Shown: positions 7,632 through 15,381 of the stretch, piece after piece
How positions within the stretch are numbered: position 1 is the stretch's first letter
Layout of the letters: each line of letters begins with the position of its first letter
Origin: an uncultured bacterium
Lineage (GTDB): Bacteria > Verrucomicrobiota > Verrucomicrobiia > Verrucomicrobiales > V1-33
NCBI GenBank assembly: GCA_903954065.1
Contig: CAJBME010000100.1
Span: 1-33,987 of the forward strand
Length of the DNA: 33,987 nucleotides
Reading direction: 5' to 3'
The notes under the pieces: generated by a model
Seen by the model: only the letters and a program-made list of their open reading frames with translations
Databases searched by the model: none
Told to the model about the DNA's origin: nothing
Translations under genes and position numbers: made by a program

Positions 7632-10600
7632 ATGGCTGAATTTTTCATACGCCGCCCCATCGTTGCGATGGTGATTTCCATTTTGATGGTGATCATCGGC
7701 GCCTTCACCCTGCTGCGGCTACCCATCTCGGAATACCCTGAGGTCAGTCCGCCGGTCATCAATGTGACCGCCAACTTCCGCGGCGCCGAATCGGAAGCGG
7801 TCGAAGCGTCGGTGGCTACGCCCCTGGAAGCTCAAATCAATGGGGTTGAAGACATGCTCTACATGCGGTCCGTCAATGCGGCGGATGGATCGATGTCGCT
7901 CAGCGCCACCTTTGACCTTGGCACGAGCGTCAACCTTAATCAGGTCAACGTGCAGAACCGCGCCTCACTGGCGTTCCCTCGGCTGCCTGAATCCGTGACC
8001 CGGGAAGGCGTCAGCGTCAAGACATCGAGCCCGGACCTATTGATGGTGATTGGTTTGCTCTCGCCTAAGGGGACGTATAACGAAGTCTTTCTTTCCAACT
8101 ATGCGACGATCAACATGATCGACGCCATTGCGCGGGTCAAAGGAGTGGGAGACGTGAAAAACTTCACGGTTCAGGACTATGCCATGCGGTTGTGGATTGA
8201 CCCGGACCGACTGGCTTCGCTGGGACTGACTCCGGCGGATGTGATTGCTGCCGTGCGCGAACAAAACGCTCAGGCGGCGGCTGGGCTGGTCGGCGCCGAG
8301 CCGGCCAAGCAGGGGCAGGAGTTTCAATACAACGTTGTGGCCAGCGGCTTGTTGCAGGAACCGAAGGAGTTTGAAGAAATCATCGTTCGTTCGAACTCAG
8401 ACGGATCGCAAGTGAAGGTAAAGGACGTGGCGCGCATTGAGATGGGGGCGCAGGTGTACAAGAGCAGCGCCAGCGTAATGGGGGCCCCGGCGGCGGCGCT
8501 GGGGATTTATCTGGCGCCGGGCGCGAATGCGTTGGCCACGGCGAAAGAGATCAAGCAGCGGCTCGCGGAGATGGAGCAGGCCTTTCCACCTGACATCAAG
8601 GTCGAGATCACACTGGATTCCACCCTGCCGATCACGGCGTCGATGGAGTCGATTGTGCACACATTATTTGAGGCATTGGTATTGGTCATTTTGGTCGTCT
8701 TCATTTTCCTGCAGAGTTTCAGGGCGACGTTGATTCCGATGTTGACGGTTCCGGTGGCCTTATTGGGCACGTTCATGGTTTTTCCGTTACTCGGATTTTC
8801 GGTTAATACGTTGACGTTATTTGGGTTGGTACTGGCGATTGGCATTGTGGTCGATGATGCGATTGTAGTGGTGGAGGCGGTGATGCATCATCTTGAGCAT
8901 GGTCACACGCCGGTGGAGGCGACGAAGCGGGCCATGAAGGAAGTATCCGGCCCGGTGGTGGCGATTGCGCTGATTCTCTGTGCGGTTTTTGTGCCGGTCG
9001 CTTTTATGCCTGGACTGACGGGCACACTCTATCAGCAGTTTGCGATCACGATTGCGGCCTCGGTGGTTTTTTCGGCGATCAACGCGCTGACGCTGAGTCC
9101 GGCGCTGGCGGCGATGTTGCTGCGTCCGCCCAAGCCACAGCGCGGGCCGCTGGGTGTCTTTTTCCGCGGGTTCAACAAAGGTTTTGATGCCCTCACGTCG
9201 CGTTACACGGGGGTGGTGGGATTCTTGGTCCGCCGGTCGGCCCGCGCCATGCTGCTGTTGGTGGCCGCCGTGGTCGGCATTCTCATTCTCGGGAAGCAGG
9301 TCCCCGGTGGGTTTATTCCCGACGAGGACAAAGGTTACTTTTTCATCTCCGGCGAACTGCCCGACGCCGCCTCGCTGCAGCGTTCCAAGGCCGTCAGCAA
9401 AGAAGTCGAAGCCATCCTCAACAAGACAGAAGGCATCAGTTCCTTTCTCAACATCTCCGGCTTCAGTATCATGTCCGGCGTCTCGTCCTCCAACAGCTTC
9501 ACTTTCTTCGTCAGCCTGAAAGACTGGAACGAGCGAACCACCCGCCAGACACACGTCAAAGGCATCCTGCGCAAACTCATGGTTCAGTTCGCCCAAATGC
9601 CGGAAGCGCGGATCCTCGCGTTCGGCCCGCCTTCGCTGCCCGGATACGGCAATGCCTCTGGCTTCACGTTTGAACTGCAGGACCGGGCTGGCGGCACCGT
9701 TAACGAACTGGCCGACATGACCCGCCAGTTCTTGATGGAAGCCTCCAAACGCCCCGAGCTCACCCGCCTTTACACCGGCTTCCGCCCGCAGGTACCTCAA
9801 GTCAAGGTGGACCTTGATCGCGAGAAATGCCGTGTTCTCGGAGTGAGCGTGACGGATGTCTACGCCACCTTACAGGCGTATCTAGGCGGAGCGTATGTCA
9901 ACGATTTCAACCGCTTTGGCCGTGTCTACCGCGTTTACCTTCAAGCGGAACCGGAGTTCACGAGCAAGCCGCAAGATATCGCCAAATTCCGCGTCCGCAA
10001 CAAGGCCGGCGAGATGGTGCCGCTCGACACTCTAGTGACCATCACTCAGACCAGTGGCCCCGCCTTTACGACCCGCTACAACTTGTTCAGAGCCACCGAA
10101 ATCACGGGGGCCCCCGCCCCAGGATTCAGTTCCGCTCAAGCGGTGGCTGCCATGGAGGATGTCGCCCGCACCATCCTGCCTGCAGGCTTCGGGTACGAAT
10201 GGACCGGCCTGACGTATCAGGAGAAAAAAGCCTCCGGACAGGCGGTCTTCATTTTTGGGCTGGCCCTCATTTTCGTCTTCCTGCTTCTGGCCGCGCAGTA
10301 CGAGAGTTGGTCGCTGCCCTTCAGCGTGCTTCTGGCCACGCCGCTAGTGGTACTGGGCACCTACATCGGCTTGTTGATGCGCGGCTTTGACAACAATGTT
10401 TACGCTCAGATTGGCATCATCATGCTGATCGGACTGGCCGCCAAAAACGCCATCCTCATCGTCGAATTTGCCAAGATGGAGCATGAAAAAGGCATGCCGA
10501 TCATGGACGCCGCCATCCAAGGAGCCCGCCTCCGGCTGCGCCCGATTCTCATGACATCGTTCGCCTTCATCCTCGGCGCCGTGCCGCTGGCGACTGCCAG

Positions 10601-10844
10601 TGGATCCGGAGCCGAATCACGCAAAGTCATGGGCACCGCCGTCGTCTTCGGCATGACCGTCGCCACCGTCATCGGCGTCTTCATCATCCCCGCGTGCTAC
10701 GCATTCGTCATGCGACTCTCCAGCCGCAAGAAAAAACCATCGAACGAACAACAAGATCAGGAAAAACCCGCGCCCTCTAACCCGCCCGAACCCGCCCAGA
10801 AAAACAATGAGTCTCCCATCGAGCCTGAGGAATTGAACGCCTAA
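7632..10844 (+). CDS. RND multidrug efflux transporter (AcrB/MexB, HAE1 type)
   Basis: A 1070-residue inner-membrane proton-driven drug exporter, slightly longer than the usual 1030-1050. The start [10 protein letters not shown] is canonical. Proton-relay residues are present: D408-D409 in transmembrane segment 4 ([10 protein letters not shown]) and K938 in segment 10 (G-L-A-A-K-N-A-I), matching AcrB D407, D408 and K940. The two large periplasmic loops and twelve transmembrane segments are in place. The final 45 residues are a polar, charged tail. It follows the adaptor by 19 bp. No TolC-like channel or regulator gene is adjacent, so it must borrow an outer-membrane partner. Synonymous codons shift from G-ending to C-ending midway (see findings). 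Confidence 0.96.
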   Translation: MAEFFIRRPIVAMVISILMVIIGAFTLLRLPISEYPEVSPPVINVTANFRGAESEAVEASVATPLEAQINGVEDMLYMRSVNAADGSMSLSATFDLGTSVNLNQVNVQNRASLAFPRLPESVTREGVSVKTSSPDLLMVIGLLSPKGTYNEVFLSNYATINMIDAIARVKGVGDVKNFTVQDYAMRLWIDPDRLASLGLTPADVIAAVREQNAQAAAGLVGAEPAKQGQEFQYNVVASGLLQEPKEFEEIIVRSNSDGSQVKVKDVARIEMGAQVYKSSASVMGAPAAALGIYLAPGANALATAKEIKQRLAEMEQAFPPDIKVEITLDSTLPITASMESIVHTLFEALVLVILVVFIFLQSFRATLIPMLTVPVALLGTFMVFPLLGFSVNTLTLFGLVLAIGIVVDDAIVVVEAVMHHLEHGHTPVEATKRAMKEVSGPVVAIALILCAVFVPVAFMPGLTGTLYQQFAITIAASVVFSAINALTLSPALAAMLLRPPKPQRGPLGVFFRGFNKGFDALTSRYTGVVGFLVRRSARAMLLLVAAVVGILILGKQVPGGFIPDEDKGYFFISGELPDAASLQRSKAVSKEVEAILNKTEGISSFLNISGFSIMSGVSSSNSFTFFVSLKDWNERTTRQTHVKGILRKLMVQFAQMPEARILAFGPPSLPGYGNASGFTFELQDRAGGTVNELADMTRQFLMEASKRPELTRLYTGFRPQVPQVKVDLDREKCRVLGVSVTDVYATLQAYLGGAYVNDFNRFGRVYRVYLQAEPEFTSKPQDIAKFRVRNKAGEMVPLDTLVTITQTSGPAFTTRYNLFRATEITGAPAPGFSSAQAVAAMEDVARTILPAGFGYEWTGLTYQEKKASGQAVFIFGLALIFVFLLLAAQYESWSLPFSVLLATPLVVLGTYIGLLMRGFDNNVYAQIGIIMLIGLAAKNAILIVEFAKMEHEKGMPIMDAAIQGARLRLRPILMTSFAFILGAVPLATASGSGAESRKVMGTAVVFGMTVATVIGVFIIPACYAFVMRLSSRKKKPSNEQQDQEKPAPSNPPEPAQKNNESPIEPEELNA

Positions 10845-10869
10845 TCAAGCTCACCCCAGAGCCGCTTGC

Positions 10870-10901
10870 CCTAAAAAGATTACTGAGCCTCCAATCGCAG
10901 A
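10870..10901 (+). repeat. 32-bp dispersed repeat, copy 1
   Basis: Begins CCTAAAAAGA and contains ACTGAGCC followed by CCAATCGC. It matches 24231-24262 at 28 of 32 positions in the same orientation. Both copies lie within 30 bp after the stop codon of a plus-strand gene. Confidence 0.75.
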
Positions 10902-10919
10902 CATCTGGCCACGACCTAA

Positions 10920-10932
10920 GCCCCAACGGGGC
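10920..10932. repeat. REP-like palindrome GCCCC-AAC-GGGGC
   Basis: A perfect 5-bp stem with a 3-base loop about 20 bp after repeat copy 1. I recall similar CCCCAACGGGG palindromes in intergenic DNA of PVC bacteria, but only the symmetry is shown here. Its position next to another repeat and a broken toxin-antitoxin locus marks this pocket as accessory DNA. Confidence 0.4.
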
Positions 10933-11070
10933 GGAATACCACGCCGTGAAATTCGAGGCCCAGGTCCTCGGCCAGAAGGCCAGAAACGCTTCCTGTGTGT
11001 GCGGTTGGCTGAGAACCGCCTCGGTAACAGTGATTGCGAAAAGGAAGCTTGAGGGCACCTTTTAGCCACC

Positions 11071-11433
11071 ATGCCCGCCCTCGTCATCAAATCCTTTCCT
11101 GACGCCCTCCACACCAAGCTGAGGCAGATGGCCGCTGCGCACAGGCGCTCGGTCACCCAGGAGACGATCCACTTGATTGAGGTCGCTCTCGAAGCTGAGG
11201 AAAAAGCGCCGTCTGCACTAGGCACGTCCTATTGGGCCACTCGAAAACTCATCCCCGAGTTCGAGGCAGCTCTCAATGCTGGTGCTTTCAGCGGAGGCAC
11301 CGACTCCACCCAGATCATCTCTGAAGAACGTGACGCCAGATTATCCGCGCCTACTACGACGCCAACTACCTCTTCAAACTCCAGTGTGTCGAGAACGGCA
11401 CAGCTGAGGTGCGTGCCCATGCGGCTACGGTAA
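11071..11433 (+). pseudogene. FitA/VapB-type antitoxin with altered C-terminus
   Basis: The first 88 residues resemble an intact ribbon-helix-helix antitoxin of the FitA/VapB type: the DNA-binding start A-L-V-I-K-S-F-P-D-A-L-H-T-K-L, then R-R-S-V-T-Q-E-T-I and a helix. The toxin-binding tail W-A-T-R-K-L-I-P-E-F-E and T-D-S-T-Q-I-I-S-E-E-R-D is typical. In related loci the antitoxin stops just after E-E-R-D-x-R; here the frame runs on 32 more residues of Ser/Thr-rich sequence that lies over toxin coding DNA in another frame. This suggests loss of the normal stop by a small insertion or deletion. The antitoxin could still fold and repress its own promoter. Confident about the family, less about whether it is functional. 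Confidence 0.75.
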
Positions 11434-11555
11434 ATATCCTGTGCGTCGCAGCCCATGGCCGTGCCGAATTCGCTTCCACAGCCTTCCGAAAAGTCCGTGA
11501 AGACACGGCCACCCCAAAAGACTCTCAATCAGTCCCCCGCTTCAGGGAACGCTAG
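11340..11555 (+). pseudogene. truncated PIN-domain (VapC-like) toxin remnant
   Basis: Reading the frame that begins at 11340 gives I-I-R-A-Y-Y-D-A-N-Y-L-F-K-L-Q, the first strand and acidic residue of a PIN-domain ribonuclease. It continues into H-G-R-A-E-F and F-R-K-V-R-E, and stops at TAG 11553. That is about 71 codons against roughly 140 for an intact VapC. There is no ATG or GTG start in the frame, which opens only at 11334 after a stop. The second half, with the remaining active-site acids, is absent. It overlaps the 3' end of the antitoxin ORF in a different frame. The remnant cannot encode an active toxin. The PIN assignment rests on recognised sequence pattern and on the antitoxin beside it. 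Confidence 0.7.
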
Positions 11556-11668
11556 CCCCCCGACCTCGCCCCCTCCGGCGAAACCTGATGCCTCAGTCGG
11601 TAGAGCCGCCGCACACCCCGTAAAAAAATGAGTCGCCACCGGGGTCGTTTCGACGGTATGACCTGTAT

Positions 11669-12928
11669 ATGCCTGTTTCTACCTCACCCTCATCGCGCGG
11701 CCCTATGCTGGCATTAACCGCGGCCTTTCTCGGCTGGCTGTTTGACGGCTTTGAGATTGGATTATTTCCGGTAGTGGCCCGTCCTGCTTTGCTATCGATG
11801 CTCGGTCCGGGCGGCGAAGGGGATGTCGGGCTGTGGATGGGACGGATTACGGCGGCTTTTCTGATCGGGGCGGCGCTGGGCGGGGTAGCATTCGGCTGGC
11901 TGGGCGACCGTGTGGGCCGGGTGCGGGCGATGTCGTTGAGTATCTTATGTTACTCACTTTTCAGCGGTGCGGCTTTTCTGGCTGTTGAGCCGTGGCATTT
12001 GGGGGTTTTTCGATTTATTGCGGCGCTGGGGATGGGGGGTGAGTGGGCGCTGGGGGTGGCGCTGGTCATGGAAGTCTGGCCTGAGAAACACCGTCCGTGG
12101 CTGGCTGGCGCGATCGGGGCGGCGGCTAATTTGGGCATGGTTTTGGTGGGGGTAGTGGCGCAGATTTGGCCGGTCACGACGGATTCGTGGCGCTGGATGT
12201 TTCTGATTGGCGCTTCCCCTGCCCTGCTGACATTTTTGATTCGGCTTTTTGTCCCTGAATCGGGTCCATGGGAGAAGGCGCGTGCGGCTGCCACCCGGCA
12301 GGCCGGAGGCGAACCGTCTTCGCCACTCGCGGAAATTCTGGGGGGGCCGCTGCTTTGGCGCACATTGATCGGCATCGGACTGACCTCGGTCGCTTTGATT
12401 GGCACGTGGGGGTCAGTGCAATGGATTCCGCTGTGGGCTGACAAGATGACAGCGGGTGCGGTGGAGGGAGCCAAGGCCACAGCTCACACGCTATCGGCGC
12501 TGGGGGCCACCGTAGGAAGCCTGTTGGCGCCAATCCTACTGGGCCGGGTCGGGCGGCGATGGGGTTACAGCCTGCTGTGTGCGCTGTCGCTGATCGTCTG
12601 TGCTCTGCTTTTCCGCACGCAGACGGAATATGGCACGTCATTTCTGACGCTGGTCTTTTTGACTGGGGTCACCACGGCGGCCTTTTATGGATGGTTTCCG
12701 CTGTATCTACCCGAGTTGTTTCCGACCCGGGTTCGCGCCACCGGCCAGGGGCTTTGTTTCAATGCTGGCCGGATTGTCGCCGCCGCCGGAGCGTTGACCA
12801 GCGGCCAGCTCGTCGCCCATTACGGCGGCTATCCGCAAATGGGCTCCGTCATCACTCTCGTCTATCTCGGCGGTTTCGTTCTCATCTGGATGGCCCCCGA
12901 AACACGCGGTCGCTCACTGCCAGAGTGA
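11669..12928 (+). CDS. major facilitator superfamily transporter
   Basis: A 419-residue, twelve-helix inner-membrane transporter. The MFS signature between helices 2 and 3 is clear (G-W-L-G-D-R-V-G-R-V-R-A). Helix 1 carries F-D-G-F-E-I-G, with the acidic residue typical of the sugar/organic-acid branch (sialate, aromatic-acid and sugar-phosphate transporters). A second conserved region F-P-T-R-V-R-A-T-G-Q-G lies between helices 10 and 11. The likely role is proton-coupled uptake of a small organic acid or sugar. The next gene, an enolase-superfamily enzyme, starts 43 bp downstream, suggesting import and dehydration or isomerisation of the same sugar acid. The substrate cannot be named from sequence alone. 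Confidence 0.9.
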   Translation: MPVSTSPSSRGPMLALTAAFLGWLFDGFEIGLFPVVARPALLSMLGPGGEGDVGLWMGRITAAFLIGAALGGVAFGWLGDRVGRVRAMSLSILCYSLFSGAAFLAVEPWHLGVFRFIAALGMGGEWALGVALVMEVWPEKHRPWLAGAIGAAANLGMVLVGVVAQIWPVTTDSWRWMFLIGASPALLTFLIRLFVPESGPWEKARAAATRQAGGEPSSPLAEILGGPLLWRTLIGIGLTSVALIGTWGSVQWIPLWADKMTAGAVEGAKATAHTLSALGATVGSLLAPILLGRVGRRWGYSLLCALSLIVCALLFRTQTEYGTSFLTLVFLTGVTTAAFYGWFPLYLPELFPTRVRATGQGLCFNAGRIVAAAGALTSGQLVAHYGGYPQMGSVITLVYLGGFVLIWMAPETRGRSLPE

Positions 12929-12971
12929 ACCACCCCGCTCGTCGATATTCCGCATTCTCATCCTCATCCGC

Positions 12972-14366
12972 ATGTCCCCGCTCCCCCTCCGCGTCGTCGA
13001 GGCCACCCTGTATTTCCTGCCGGTCCAGACCCGCGTTCCGCTGAAATTTGGCACCGAAACCCTGACGGCCGTGACCTGTGCGCGGGTGCGGTTGGTCGTG
13101 GAAACGGCAGCCGGCCGGAAGGTGAGTGGCTGGGGCGAGACGCCGTTGAGTGTGCAATGGGTCTGGCCGTCGGAGCTACCGTATGCCGACCGGCTCGCCG
13201 CGTTGCAGGAAATGTGCCGCCGGCTGGCGCGGGCATGGCCGAAATTTACTTCGACCGGGCATGCTCTGGAGATTGGGCATGATTTTCTCGAGCATCGGCT
13301 GCCGGAGATGGTGCGCGAGTTTAATGCGGTGCGGCCAGCGGGCACCGAACTACCCTGGCTGGCAGCGCTCGTCTGCGCCTCGGCTTTTGATCTAGCCTTG
13401 CATGACGCCTGTGGAAACGCGCTCGACCTACCGGTGTACGAGACGTATCGCGCGCCCTTTCTGACCCGGGATCTGGCATCGTACCTCACGCCGGCGGCCG
13501 ACCGCGCGCATGACATTTCCTTTCGCGGGTATTACCCAGCGGACTTTTTGCGCCCGCGCCGCCGCGACACCCTCATGGCGTGGCATCTGGTGGGCGGACT
13601 GGACCCACTGGAGGAAGACGACCTGACCGGCCACGAGCCGGACGACGGCCATCCTGTGATCCTGACCCGCTGGATGGCGCGCGATGGACTGCGCGCACTC
13701 AAGATCAAACTCCGCGGCCATGATGCCGTCTGGGATTGGCACCGGCTGGTCCGCGTCGGTCGACTGGCGCTGGCCCATGACATTCTCTGGCTCACCGCCG
13801 ACTTTAACTGCACGGTGACGGACCCGGCCTATGTGACCGCCATCCTCGACCGCCTGCGCGATGAAGAGCCACGGATTTTCGCCATGCTTCTTTATGTGGA
13901 GCAACCGTTTCCGTATGAACTCGACGAACATCCTATCGCGGTCCACGCCGTGAGTGCGCGCTGCCCTCTCTTTCTCGACGAAAGCGCCCACGACTGGCGG
14001 CAAGTCCGGCGCGGACGCGAACTGGGATGGACCGGCGTGGCGTTGAAAACATGCAAAACCCAGACCGGCGCACTGCTGAGCCTGTGCTGGGCGCAAGCGC
14101 ACGGCATGACCCTGATGGTGCAGGACCTGACCAATCCCATGCTGGCGCAAATCCCTCACTGCCTGCTCGCCGCTCACGCCCCCACCATCGCCGGGGTCGA
14201 GACCAACTCGATGCAATTCTACCCAGAGGCCTCGGCCCCCGAAGCCGCCGTCCACGCCGGCTTGTATCGCCGCCGACAGAGCGAGATCGACCTTTCTTCC
14301 GTTCGCGGCCCAGGATTTGGCCTGCGGGTGGATGAAATCATCCGCGCGCTGCCGTCACCCGACTGA
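12972..14366 (+). CDS. enolase-superfamily (MR/MLE-type) enzyme
   Basis: A 464-residue member of the mandelate racemase/muconate-lactonising branch of the enolase superfamily. The TIM-barrel active-site set can be followed: K244-I-K246 at the end of strand 2, then metal ligands D277 (T-A-D-F-N), E310 (V-E-Q-P) and D336 (L-D-E-S), and K359 (A-L-K-T-C-K-T) on a later strand. K-x-K and a distal Lys favour acid/base chemistry of the MLE or dipeptide-epimerase kind. The protein is longer than the usual 360-400 residues, with an insertion of about 60 residues between the N-terminal cap and K244. It probably forms an operon with the MFS gene 43 bp upstream. The exact reaction is unknown. Confidence 0.88.
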   Translation: MSPLPLRVVEATLYFLPVQTRVPLKFGTETLTAVTCARVRLVVETAAGRKVSGWGETPLSVQWVWPSELPYADRLAALQEMCRRLARAWPKFTSTGHALEIGHDFLEHRLPEMVREFNAVRPAGTELPWLAALVCASAFDLALHDACGNALDLPVYETYRAPFLTRDLASYLTPAADRAHDISFRGYYPADFLRPRRRDTLMAWHLVGGLDPLEEDDLTGHEPDDGHPVILTRWMARDGLRALKIKLRGHDAVWDWHRLVRVGRLALAHDILWLTADFNCTVTDPAYVTAILDRLRDEEPRIFAMLLYVEQPFPYELDEHPIAVHAVSARCPLFLDESAHDWRQVRRGRELGWTGVALKTCKTQTGALLSLCWAQAHGMTLMVQDLTNPMLAQIPHCLLAAHAPTIAGVETNSMQFYPEASAPEAAVHAGLYRRRQSEIDLSSVRGPGFGLRVDEIIRALPSPD

Positions 14367-14407
14367 GCACTGGGATACACCGCCCGCCGCCCGCCACCCG
14401 CCACTGG

Positions 14408-15214
14408 TCACGCCGTCGGCGCTCTGACCCCACGATTCCATCGCGAAGGGTCATAAAGGTAAAAATGCGCCAATGCCGCAGAGACGGATGGAGCCGCGGC
14501 CCGCAATGAGGAGGGACGTCGCAAAAACGCCTCGGTAGCGGCGGCAAAATACTCAGGCTGACCGGCGAGTTCTGGCGCGTAGGTGCAGGCAGCCCGCTGG
14601 CACTCGGGCAGGTCGTGCCAGAGCGAGACCGCCCAGCCGGCAAAATACAAGTGCTCATCACCCAACAGATCACCGTCGCGCGCCGCGCCGCCGCTCCCCG
14701 CCCCGCTCAATCGACGCCAGTGACCCATCAAAACGTCATTCTGCTCGTCAGCAAAACTCCTCCCCGCCCCGATCTCAGGCTCCCACGCCAGCAACAGCGT
14801 GCCCGGCGACCAAGGCCCATCCATGGCCGCTTCCGCCGCCACTAAGGCCGCCCGCGGACCAATGACTACCTGCCGGATCGATGGCACCGGAGGAATGCGC
14901 AACCTCGCCTGCAGCAAACCAATATGCGCCCCCACACTGACACGCATCTCTTCCGTCACCTCGTCCACCCCGCCCGGCCCCGTGATGACCAGATCGTTGA
15001 TTTTAAAAAATGCTTTCTCCTGCAATCCTTCGCGCAAGTCATGCGGCAACGACTGGTACACCGGCAGACCACGCTCGACCAATGGCACCCAGCGAAGAGG
15101 AAAACCAACCGCGCGCACCCGCATACCACGACGGCGACGCTGCCAGCGGTCAAAAACCCACCCGCCCAGCACGAGAAGAAACAACAGGAGGCAGGACAGC
15201 GTGATGATTTGCAA
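14408..15214 (-). CDS. MtfA-like (M90) protein lacking the HExxH motif
   Basis: A 268-residue protein with one N-terminal transmembrane segment (residues 3-20) followed by a basic stop-transfer stretch. The rest follows the outline of MtfA, the zinc peptidase that binds Mlc in enterobacteria: an early L-P-x-D-L-R, K-A-F-F-K-I-N-D-L, E-V-T-E-E-M-R-V, and G-x-x-L-L-A-W. A D-E-Q-N-D-V-L segment comes next, and the C-terminal P-E-Y-F-A-A-A-T-E-A-F and F-Y-L-Y-D-P-S-R-W. Where MtfA has V-L-H-E-F-A-H, this protein has V-L-M-G-H-W-R (around residue 165), so both zinc histidines and the catalytic glutamate are gone. It is probably a membrane-anchored non-catalytic relative. Family call is from remembered motifs and needs a profile search. 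Confidence 0.65.
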   Translation of the reverse strand: MQIITLSCLLLFLLVLGGWVFDRWQRRRRGMRVRAVGFPLRWVPLVERGLPVYQSLPHDLREGLQEKAFFKINDLVITGPGGVDEVTEEMRVSVGAHIGLLQARLRIPPVPSIRQVVIGPRAALVAAEAAMDGPWSPGTLLLAWEPEIGAGRSFADEQNDVLMGHWRRLSGAGSGGAARDGDLLGDEHLYFAGWAVSLWHDLPECQRAACTYAPELAGQPEYFAAATEAFLRRPSSLRAAAPSVSAALAHFYLYDPSRWNRGVRAPTA

Positions 15215-15381
15215 GGGAATGACGGTCGGTCAGGGATGAAGCAGGAACGCCGCGACGTCGGCAGTCTGCCGTGGCCCCGAGGAGACAGGCCGCTGAGGCG
15301 CTGCGGAGGTGGGATCAGTCGATAGGCGGGGATGGCCCGAGGAACGGCGAGGGGTCATGACTGGCGAAGAGCAGGCGTATG

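Noticed and set aside
8817..9800. 327-residue minus-strand open frame
   Set aside because: Antisense to the RND pump, which has unmistakable conserved residues; the shadow product is His/Arg/Gly-rich.
13428..14255. 275-residue minus-strand open frame
   Set aside because: Antisense to the enolase-superfamily gene, whose active-site residues are all in place.
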